Shown one piece after another: positions 1-6,483 of a stretch of DNA of 9,463 nt. Both the position numbers and the translations under genes were made by a program. Source of the DNA: Deltaproteobacteria bacterium (GTDB taxonomy: Bacteria; Desulfobacterota; DSM-4660; Desulfatiglandales; HGW-15); the NCBI GenBank assembly GCA_016926135.1, contig JAFGPH010000392.1, positions 1 through 9,463 of the forward strand, read 5' to 3'. Every line of letters begins with the position of its first letter. The stretch's first letter is position 1. The notes beneath the pieces are model-generated. The model was not told the origin of the DNA. It saw only the letters and a list, made by a program, of their open reading frames with translations, and searched no databases.

Positions 1-1016
1 ATGTCGTTGGCGATCTCGTCCAGGGTGTAGCCCACGGCGAGTTTGGCCGCGATCTTCGCAATGGGGAATCCGGTCGCTTTGGATGCCAGGGCCGAACTTC
101 TGGAGACCCTGGGGTTCATTTCAATCACCATCATCCCGCCCGTCTCGGGATGGACCGCGAACTGGATATTGGACCCTCCCGTCTCCACCCCGATCTCCCG
201 GATGATGCCGATGGCCGCATCCCTCATTCCCTGGTATTCCCTGTCGGTGAGGGTCTGGGCTGGGGCCACGGTGATGCTGTCTCCTGTGTGGATCCCCATG
301 GGGTCCAGATTTTCGATGGAGCAGATGATCACCACATTGTCCTTGAAGTCTCTCATGACCTCCAGTTCATATTCCTTCCAGCCGATGAGGGATTCCTCCA
401 GAATGATCTCGGAGATCATGCTCGCTTCCAGCCCTGCGACCGACAGTACCTCCATCTCTTCGCGGTTGTAAGCGATGCCGCCGCCGATCCCGCCGAGGGT
501 GAAGCTCGCCCTGATGATGACGGGGTAGCCGATCTCCTCCGCGATCTCCCTGGCCCGATTCATTTCCCGTGCAATGCCGCTCCTGGGAACCCGCAACCCG
601 ATCCGGGTCATGGCATCCCTGAACAGTTCCCTGTCCTCCGCCTTCCGTATCACAGGCAGGGAAGCGCCGATCATCTCCACGCCCAGTCTCTCCAGCAGAC
701 CGCTTTCGGCCACCCTGACCGCCGTGTTGAGGCCGGTCTGTCCCCCCAGGGTGGGAAGGAGGGCCTGGGGTCTTTCCCGTTCGATCACCTTGGCCACGAT
801 CTCGGGAATGATGGGTTCGATATAGGTCCGGTGGGCCGTTTCGGGGTCGGTCATGATGGTGGCCGGGTTGCTGTTGATGAGCACCACCTCGTAGCCCTCC
901 TCCACGAGGGCCTTGCAGGCCTGGGTTCCGGAGTAATCGAACTCACAGGCCTGCCCGATCACGATGGGTCCGGAGCCGATGATGAGGATCTTCTGGATGT
1001 CGTTTCGCTTGGGCAT
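1..1016 (-). CDS. carB: Carbamoyl phosphate synthase large subunit, N-terminal part (3' end outside window)
   Basis: Large subunit of carbamoyl phosphate synthase. It makes carbamoyl phosphate from bicarbonate, two ATP and ammonia delivered by CarA, for pyrimidine and arginine synthesis in the cytoplasm. I translated 338 residues from the ATG at 1014-1016; the frame is still open at base 1, so only about the first third of a protein of about 1,070 residues is present. Visible are the N-terminal [17 protein letters not shown] segment (residues 14-30), the start of the first ATP-grasp (carboxyphosphate) domain, the glycine-rich loop [10 protein letters not shown] (171-180), and E. coli-equivalent active-site residues at the same numbers: R129, R169, E215, H243, Q285, E299 and N301. 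The start lies 5 bp after the carA stop with no good Shine-Dalgarno sequence, suggesting translational coupling to carA. Seen: sequence and motifs. Known: family function. Very secure. Confidence 0.97.
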   Translation of the reverse strand, partial: MPKRNDIQKILIIGSGPIVIGQACEFDYSGTQACKALVEEGYEVVLINSNPATIMTDPETAHRTYIEPIIPEIVAKVIERERPQALLPTLGGQTGLNTAVRVAESGLLERLGVEMIGASLPVIRKAEDRELFRDAMTRIGLRVPRSGIAREMNRAREIAEEIGYPVIIRASFTLGGIGGGIAYNREEMEVLSVAGLEASMISEIILEESLIGWKEYELEVMRDFKDNVVIICSIENLDPMGIHTGDSITVAPAQTLTDREYQGMRDAAIGIIREIGVETGGSNIQFAVHPETGGMMVIEMNPRVSRSSALASKATGFPIAKIAAKLAVGYTLDEIAND

Positions 1017-1021
1017 AAGAG

Positions 1022-2155
1022 TCAGAGGTGATTCTCCATCATCTGCACAAATCGGTCAAAGAGGTAGCCCGCATCGTGCGGCCCCGGGGACGCCTCGGGG
1101 TGATACTGCACGGAGAAGAGAGGGATCTTCTTGTGTGCGAGTCCCTCCAGGGTTCGGTCATTGAGGTTGATGTGGCTCAGCTCCACGTCGGGATCGGACA
1201 GGGATTCCATGTCCACACAGAAGCCGTGATTCTGGGAGGTGATTTCCACCTTTCCCGTGGCTAGGTCCTTGACGGGTTGGTTCGCCCCCCTGTGTCCGAA
1301 TTTGAGCTTGAAGGTCTTTCCCCCGAGGGCCAGCCCGATCAACTGGTGGCCCAGGCATATGCCGAATACCGGCCTCCTGCCGATCTGTGAACGGATGGTG
1401 TCGATGGCATAGGTGACGGCGGCGGGGTCTCCCGGACCGTTACTCAGAAAGAGCCCGTGGGGTTTCAACCTTTCAACGGCCTCGCCGTCGACGTCCGCGG
1501 GAAGGATCAGGATGTTGCATCCCCTCTGTTCCAGCGAACGGAGGATGTTGTACTTCACCCCGTAATCCACTGCCGCCACGTTCCACCTTCCCGGTCCCTC
1601 CGGCCATCTGAACCGGTCCAGACCCTCTTCCACCCTCACAGGCCTGCCCTGACGCCACATCATAGGCGCCCTGCACGTCACCTCCCTCACGAGGTCCTGT
1701 CCCGCCATCCGGGGCGAGGACCTCGCCTTCTCCACCAGGGAATCCGGGTCCAGATCTCGTGTGGAGAGCGCCGCCCTCATGGCGCCGATCAACCGGATAT
1801 GCCTCGTGAGCGCCCGGGTGTCGATCCCCTCGATGCCCGGCACGCGACTCTCCCTCAGGTATTCGGCCAGGGTCTTCCTGGAGCGCCAGTTACTCGGAAA
1901 CTCCTGGTACTCCTTCAGCACCAAGGCCCTGACCTGTATCCTTCCGGACTCCACGTCTTCGTCGTTGATACCGTAATTTCCTATGAGAGGGTAGGTCATG
2001 GTCACCATTTGACCGCAGTAGGACGGGTCGGTCAGGATCTCCTGGTATCCGGACATGCTCGTGTTGAAGACCACCTCTCCCACGGCCTCTCCATGGCCGG
2101 TAAAGGAACGGCCTTGGAACACCGTTCCGTCTTCAAGCGCTACCAGTGCCTTCAT
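1022..2155 (-). CDS. carA: Carbamoyl phosphate synthase small (glutamine amidotransferase) subunit
   Basis: Class I glutamine amidotransferase subunit. It hydrolyses glutamine and passes ammonia to CarB. With the start chosen here it has 377 residues (E. coli CarA: 382). The N-terminal CarA domain covers about 1-150 and includes [21 protein letters not shown] (26-46). The C-terminal GATase covers about 190-377, with nucleophile C267 in GICLGHQ and catalytic pair H352/E354 in [20 protein letters not shown] (238-245) and SQNHGF (307-312) are also intact. An ATG 21 bp upstream (2174-2176) is in frame, but it has no ribosome site, while the chosen ATG has AGGGA 7 nt upstream and gives the family-typical start [11 protein letters not shown]. 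carB follows after 5 bp, so the two form an operon. The 122 bp upstream gap could hold regulation, but I see no clear promoter. A complete and apparently functional gene. Confidence 0.97.
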   Translation of the reverse strand: MKALVALEDGTVFQGRSFTGHGEAVGEVVFNTSMSGYQEILTDPSYCGQMVTMTYPLIGNYGINDEDVESGRIQVRALVLKEYQEFPSNWRSRKTLAEYLRESRVPGIEGIDTRALTRHIRLIGAMRAALSTRDLDPDSLVEKARSSPRMAGQDLVREVTCRAPMMWRQGRPVRVEEGLDRFRWPEGPGRWNVAAVDYGVKYNILRSLEQRGCNILILPADVDGEAVERLKPHGLFLSNGPGDPAAVTYAIDTIRSQIGRRPVFGICLGHQLIGLALGGKTFKLKFGHRGANQPVKDLATGKVEITSQNHGFCVDMESLSDPDVELSHINLNDRTLEGLAHKKIPLFSVQYHPEASPGPHDAGYLFDRFVQMMENHL

Positions 2156-2162
2156 GGGCTCT

Positions 2163-2168
2163 TCCCTG
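2163..2168 (-). promoter_or_regulatory. Ribosome binding site of carA that decides the start
   Basis: CAGGGA on the minus strand, with 7 nt between its GGGA core and the ATG at 2153-2155. The alternative in-frame ATG at 2174-2176 has no purine-rich element at the right distance, so this site favours the shorter protein, which also matches the N-terminus of known CarA proteins. Confidence 0.6.
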
Positions 2169-2224
2169 CCATTCATGGATACACCCGAATTTTCTTAACC
2201 ACCCGTCCCTCTGGGACTACACCG

Positions 2225-2275
2225 ACACAGACTTGCGGCAACCTGATTGTCCGTCTACGTCTGTGTGGGTCTGTG
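2225..2275 (-). repeat. Inverted repeat in the gap before carA
   Basis: The gap of 122 bp between the amidotransferase gene stop and carA contains a perfect 8-bp inverted repeat: ACACAGAC at 2225-2232 and GTCTGTGT at 2259-2266, with a 26-nt loop. A second copy of GTCTGTG at 2269-2275 could pair with the same left arm over 7 bp, so two mutually exclusive stems are possible. There is no U-run after it, so it does not look like an intrinsic terminator. No arginine box, purine box or promoter could be recognised in the gap. The role is unknown; it could be an mRNA structure ahead of carA or chance. Confidence 0.3.
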
Positions 2276-2277
2276 GT

Positions 2278-4977
2278 TCACTTCTTGAACCTCTTTCCTC
2301 TTCCGTACGTATCCGTATACCGCCACAGCGACTCCCCCTCCAGCCATTCCTCCAGGCCATCTTCGGCACCTTGGCCAACGGCCCGGGGCCTCACCTTCCG
2401 GTAGACATCCAGGGAACTCAGGCGCCGGTCCCCCACTCTCAGGAGGTCATCCGCGACAGAAATACCGAAGAGCCTCTCGTTCTCCTGCAGGTACGGGAGG
2501 ATCAGGTCCCAGTCTTTTTCCGTGAGGGAAACGATTTCGCCCCCGTTGAGCTGTTCATCGTCCACCTGCCCGAAAGGATCTCGAACGTAGATGGCGCCAC
2601 CCGACGCCAGGGAGAAGAGGTTGGACCCCGGGTAGGGTGAACTCTGGGGAATCACCTTTCCTTCCCCGTCAAACTCCACTCCATTCAGGACCACGAATCC
2701 CCCCCCACTGAGGGGATCTCCCGCCATGAAGGATTCCGCGAGGTAATCCAGGGAGGTGCCGTTGATCACCACCCTGGGTCTGCCCACGGCATTGATGAGG
2801 GGCCTGCCGGCGGCGTTGCCCATCACATAGACTTCGCCCCCCTTGGCGCCGTACATGAAGGTCTGTCCTACGTCCCCGAAGACAACAACCTTCCCCGACT
2901 TCATGATCTGGCAGAGCTGGTCCTGGGCGTTTCCATGAACGTAGATGGACAGACCGTCGGCCCCTGATCCCAGGTAGTCCCCTGAGCTTCCATACACGTC
3001 GATTCTCACGCCCCCGGAATCCGACCCGAACCCGCAACCGTGGAAACGCTGTCCCTTCAAACCGAACACGATGAAGCGCCGCCATCCCCTGAAGAAGGCC
3101 TCCGCCATGAGCCGGCTGTCACAATGATCCCCCTCGGGAGGAAAGAGGCCGGCATCGATGAGCAGGACCTTTTCATCGTAACCCGGCCCCCTGAAAAACC
3201 GCCTGCTTTCCCAGTCGATCAGCCGGTAGGTGCCCCTCCCGTCCTCGCTCTCGAGTGTAGGGAAATGACGGAATATGGTTTCGAGGGTCTGGTGGATCAT
3301 CTGCAGGATGGATCGCCTCTTCTTGTCATGGGTGGGATAGCGAAGGTCCAGGAGCCGGGTAAGGGCGGCAAGGGCCACTTCAAAATGGGCGTCCCCCCTG
3401 AGCGCATTCCTCCGGATATCCCGGAGACAGTCCATGAGATCCGAATAATCCCAGTTCCTGATCCCGTCCCTCACGTAGTCGAAGAGCAGGTCCGGCCTCT
3501 GGAGGTCGAAGAAGCCGGAAATGTCGAACCGTGCCCTCTCTGCGCCCTCCCACATGTAGTAGACGCGGCCCGGGAGGTAGGGGACCTGTCCCTGCTCGAC
3601 CTGGATCTCCTTGCCGAACTTGTCCTCACAGGTCAGGCGTCGTTCGAGGGGCTCCGACCCCGGCCGTTCCAGGTTGAAAAGGAAGGCCCCGCCGTCCGTA
3701 TAGCTTCCGCCACGGGCATTCCAGGTGCGATCGGCCACGGTCCCCACCCTGGGATCCTCGTCTGCAAGGCTTTTCAGGGTGGCGTCGATGGCCTGCTTCT
3801 CCGAGCAGACGAGGCCGACCTGCACCTGGCCGTCGTGGAGGGCAAAGACCTGGGGTCGCAGCATGGCCGTGTCCGTGATACCGATCAGCTGCAGACGCCC
3901 CGTCTCCGTCTCGTTCCTGGCGATGATAAAAAACCACGGCCCGTCAGGGGACCCGTGGATGTGGGTCGCCTGGATGGCCCTGTAGATCCTCTGCTTCTCC
4001 GGCGGCAGTCGATCAAAGTCCCTCTCCATGGTCGGCGCCAGGGCCTCGATCACGTACTCCAGCGGGTAGCCGTAGGTCCGGATGTACAGGTCGAAGAGCA
4101 GGGCCGATACCTCCGTATCGGTCAGGAAAAGAGGATAGATGTTCCTCTGCCTCAGGTATTCGGTAACAGAGTGGTAGTTGGCGAAATCGCCGTTATGCAC
4201 CAGGGCCTCGTTGAGACCGATGAAGGGGTGGGCGCCGGCCGGATGCCAGACCCTTCCCTTGGTGGGATAGCGCTGGTGGGCGATCCAGATGTGCGCCTTG
4301 AAGTCGTCGAGTTTGTAGTACTGCACCACCTGTTCGGCGTAGCCCACGATCTTCAGAATGAAGAAGTTCCGGCCATGGGAAAGGACAAAGGCCCTCTGCC
4401 GGCCGTAGGCGTCATAGTAGGTTTTGTTGAGCCTGAAGGTGTTCTGGTACACGAACTCGTCCTCGGCCTGGCGTGTCGTAAGGCCCTTCAGTGCATTCCG
4501 GCTGATGAATCGCCTCAGCACATCCGGTTTGACCCGGACAAAGTACCGCCACACATCGGGAGGACGCACATCGAGCCCGTGGATGTCCCGGTAGTCGTCG
4601 ATATGGGGGATTTGCTCGGACAAATCCACGTGGAAGAAGGGGGCGATGAATTGCCTCTCCACCTCGTCCATGACCCCTGCCTCCAGCACGGCAACCTGGA
4701 GGATGTAGTCCTCTTGCAGGATCTCCGGGGAGACGCCGAGCATGCGGTGGTCGAAGCCCATGGCCGCGATTCCCCCTCCGCGGCCGTTGCCCCGGTTGTG
4801 CATCTGCCTGGAGGGTTCGAAGATGTGTTTACCCCTCACCGGGATGCTGCAGGCAAAACCCGTTACCCCGCAACCGCCTTCTCCTTCCAGGCTGGTGACG
4901 GGTCTCGATCGGAGGTCTTTTACGAGGGGCTTTCTCGATTCAATAATCTTTCTGATATCATCCATTTCATTTGTCAT
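2278..4977 (-). CDS. Glutamate synthase subunit: class II glutamine amidotransferase fused to GXGXG domain
   Basis: A protein of 899 residues. It should release ammonia from glutamine for the partner FMN subunit. The catalytic cysteine is C36 in GEGGCGVTGF, so a 35-residue leader must be removed to expose it, as for the E. coli GltB propeptide. The GATase II domain (about 36-440) shows NRGNGRGGG (61-69), RYPT (236-239), AHPF...VHNGD (249-264) and TDTE (287-290 region), the split archaeal-type variant. A helical, charged linker (about 490-575) leads to a right-handed beta-helix GXGXG domain (about 590-830) rich in G-x-G and GG pairs, such as GCGFGSDSGG and GNAAGRP. In ordinary GltB the FMN domain sits between these two; here it is encoded by the preceding gene, 18 bp upstream. 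The start is the middle of three ATGs in a 7-bp repeat and has no clear ribosome site. An N-methylglutamate-synthase-like role (fused MgsA+MgsB) cannot be excluded. Confidence 0.88.
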   Translation of the reverse strand: MTNEMDDIRKIIESRKPLVKDLRSRPVTSLEGEGGCGVTGFACSIPVRGKHIFEPSRQMHNRGNGRGGGIAAMGFDHRMLGVSPEILQEDYILQVAVLEAGVMDEVERQFIAPFFHVDLSEQIPHIDDYRDIHGLDVRPPDVWRYFVRVKPDVLRRFISRNALKGLTTRQAEDEFVYQNTFRLNKTYYDAYGRQRAFVLSHGRNFFILKIVGYAEQVVQYYKLDDFKAHIWIAHQRYPTKGRVWHPAGAHPFIGLNEALVHNGDFANYHSVTEYLRQRNIYPLFLTDTEVSALLFDLYIRTYGYPLEYVIEALAPTMERDFDRLPPEKQRIYRAIQATHIHGSPDGPWFFIIARNETETGRLQLIGITDTAMLRPQVFALHDGQVQVGLVCSEKQAIDATLKSLADEDPRVGTVADRTWNARGGSYTDGGAFLFNLERPGSEPLERRLTCEDKFGKEIQVEQGQVPYLPGRVYYMWEGAERARFDISGFFDLQRPDLLFDYVRDGIRNWDYSDLMDCLRDIRRNALRGDAHFEVALAALTRLLDLRYPTHDKKRRSILQMIHQTLETIFRHFPTLESEDGRGTYRLIDWESRRFFRGPGYDEKVLLIDAGLFPPEGDHCDSRLMAEAFFRGWRRFIVFGLKGQRFHGCGFGSDSGGVRIDVYGSSGDYLGSGADGLSIYVHGNAQDQLCQIMKSGKVVVFGDVGQTFMYGAKGGEVYVMGNAAGRPLINAVGRPRVVINGTSLDYLAESFMAGDPLSGGGFVVLNGVEFDGEGKVIPQSSPYPGSNLFSLASGGAIYVRDPFGQVDDEQLNGGEIVSLTEKDWDLILPYLQENERLFGISVADDLLRVGDRRLSSLDVYRKVRPRAVGQGAEDGLEEWLEGESLWRYTDTYGRGKRFKK

Positions 4978-4987
4978 TTGTCATTTG
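4967..4987 (-). repeat. Three perfect 7-bp tandem repeats over the start codon of the amidotransferase gene
   Basis: CAAATGA is repeated three times without error (on the plus strand TCATTTG at 4967-4973, 4974-4980 and 4981-4987). Each copy contains an ATG, and since 7 is not a multiple of 3 the three ATGs lie in three different frames. The middle one (4975-4977) opens the 899-residue protein. The first (4982-4984) encodes only MTNDK before a stop that overlaps the third copy. It occupies the junction between the FMN subunit stop at 4996 and the downstream gene. Confidence 0.9.
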
Positions 4988-4995
4988 AGGATCTT

Positions 4996-6483
4996 TCAAT
5001 GATCAATGTAATCCAGGTGCGCCAGGCAGTCCCTGCGACCCACCAGTTCCCGGATACTCTTCATGCCCAGGCGCCGCAGGATACGGGTCAACTCCCCCCG
5101 CCAGGCCAGGAAAAGGTTGACGATCCTCCGGGTTCCCCACTCCAGGTCGATCAGGTTCATCAACTCCGGGTCCGTGGTGGCGATACCCCTGGCGCACCCC
5201 CTGCCGCTCTCGCAGTTGTGACAGCGGATGCACTCCAGGGCGACCAGATCGGCCGTGCCCGTGCAAACCCCGTCCGCGCCGAGGGCAATGATCTTGGCCA
5301 CGTCATGGGGGGTTCTGAGTCCGCCGCTTGCAATGACCGTGATCCTGTCCCTCACGCCCTCCTCCGTGAGAAAGCGATGTACCCGGGGCACCGCATACTC
5401 GATGGGCATGGCAATGTTCTTCTTGGCAATGTCCGGGGCGGCCCCGGTCCCGCCGTAGCTTCCGTCCAGGTGGATGATGTGGGCCCCCGCATAGTAGCTC
5501 CCCACGGCGACCATATCCACATCCGTCGGCGTGGAGACCTTCACGGAGACAAGCGCCTTGGGGTTGATAGCCTTGATCCAGTCCACGTGCTTCTTGTGGT
5601 CCTCCACGGAATAGACACTGTGAAAGGGAAAGGGCGAAAAGAGGGGGTATCCCACAACCGCCTCCCGCATTCTGGCGACACCAGGGGTCACCTTGTCTCC
5701 AAGCAGGTGACCTCCCAGGCCCGGTTTGGCGCCCTGGGCGTATTTGAATTCCACGATCCTGACCCTCTGGATCGTCTCCTCCCTCACCCCGAACAGGCCC
5801 GTGGCCACCTGGGTGATCACGTGATCGTCATAGGGTTTCAACTCATCCGGGTACCCTCCCTCCCCGGTGCAGCAAAAGGTTCCGAGGGCGGCGGCCGCTT
5901 TGATCCTGCTCAGCATGGTGGTGATGCTCACCGAACCGTAGGACATGCCCCCTCCGTAAAAGGGCACGTTGATCCTGACCCTTTGGGCGTTGTCGTTGCG
6001 CCTGTTGAGGTCAATCCCCATGTCCACTTCCACATCCTGAGGAAGGGACTCTTGTCCCCCCAGAGGGAAGAGAAGGCGCAGTTTGTCGAAACCTCCGCCT
6101 GAGCCTCCGACCTTGTACTCGAGTCCACCAGCAGGCACCCTGCCGGTCTCCGCCATGATCCATGTGCTGGCCAGAAGGTCCGGGGTCCATCGTGAATCGC
6201 CCATGGTATCGAAGGTGGGATTGCGCCTCAGGGTGAGGGCATCCGCGGGGCATTCCTTGTGGCAGGGTGTGGGACACGCCGGCCCCACACAGCGGTAGTG
6301 GTTCCTCGTGCGGACTTCCCCTCTCCTGATCTCGTGGACACCGTAAGGGCAGATCTCCACGCACCTGCCGCAGGCCGTGCAGGCGCTGGAGCGATCCAGC
6401 CGGTATTTGGCGATGGGATTCCTGAACCTGGACGGCGCAGGAACGACCTCCGGGAAATCCTTCCTCTTTTCCTCCCTACTCAA
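4996..6483 (-). CDS. Glutamate synthase FMN-binding subunit with N-terminal ferredoxin domain
   Basis: Catalytic synthase subunit (495 residues): reductive transfer of ammonia to 2-oxoglutarate on an FMN-bearing TIM barrel. Order: short lead; ferredoxin-like domain (about 30-90) with C35-x2-C38-x2-C41-x3-C45 and a second, unusually spaced set C65/C70/C74/C78; then the glutamate synthase barrel (about 120-460). The barrel keeps GGMSYGSVS (178-186), TGEGG (206-210), QGAKPGLGGH (250-259), DGSYGGTGAAP (340-350) and ASGGLRT (385-391), the FMN and substrate loops. C418-x2-C421-x2-C424-x5-C430 replaces the usual three-cysteine 3Fe-4S motif. An ATG exists at 6583-6585, but that start would overlap the upstream gene by 110 bp; the TTG at 6481-6483 has AGGAGG 9 nt upstream and overlaps by only 8 bp. 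It presumably pairs with the amidotransferase/GXGXG protein 18 bp downstream. No NAD(P)H-oxidising GltD is in the window, so reduced ferredoxin is a plausible donor (inference). Confidence 0.88.
   Translation of the reverse strand: MSREEKRKDFPEVVPAPSRFRNPIAKYRLDRSSACTACGRCVEICPYGVHEIRRGEVRTRNHYRCVGPACPTPCHKECPADALTLRRNPTFDTMGDSRWTPDLLASTWIMAETGRVPAGGLEYKVGGSGGGFDKLRLLFPLGGQESLPQDVEVDMGIDLNRRNDNAQRVRINVPFYGGGMSYGSVSITTMLSRIKAAAALGTFCCTGEGGYPDELKPYDDHVITQVATGLFGVREETIQRVRIVEFKYAQGAKPGLGGHLLGDKVTPGVARMREAVVGYPLFSPFPFHSVYSVEDHKKHVDWIKAINPKALVSVKVSTPTDVDMVAVGSYYAGAHIIHLDGSYGGTGAAPDIAKKNIAMPIEYAVPRVHRFLTEEGVRDRITVIASGGLRTPHDVAKIIALGADGVCTGTADLVALECIRCHNCESGRGCARGIATTDPELMNLIDLEWGTRRIVNLFLAWRGELTRILRRLGMKSIRELVGRRDCLAHLDYIDH

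Noticed and set aside
150..1031. Plus-strand open frame over the carB N-terminus (and a similar one at 1457-2404 over carA)
   Set aside because: Shadows of carB and carA, whose translations match the families over their full visible length.
2174..2176. Upstream ATG as carA start
   Set aside because: No ribosome site in front of it, and the extra seven residues are not part of the conserved CarA N-terminus.
4967..4987. Phase-variable on/off switch by heptamer slippage
   Set aside because: The correct ATG and the sequence downstream of it stay in register when a distal copy is lost or gained, so simple frame switching would not result; only three copies are present.
3040..6102. A plus-strand open frame of about 1,020 codons running antisense across two glutamate synthase genes
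   Set aside because: It is opposite to genes with clear family motifs, has low-complexity H/G/P/V-rich composition typical of antisense frames in GC-rich DNA, and shows no recognisable domain.
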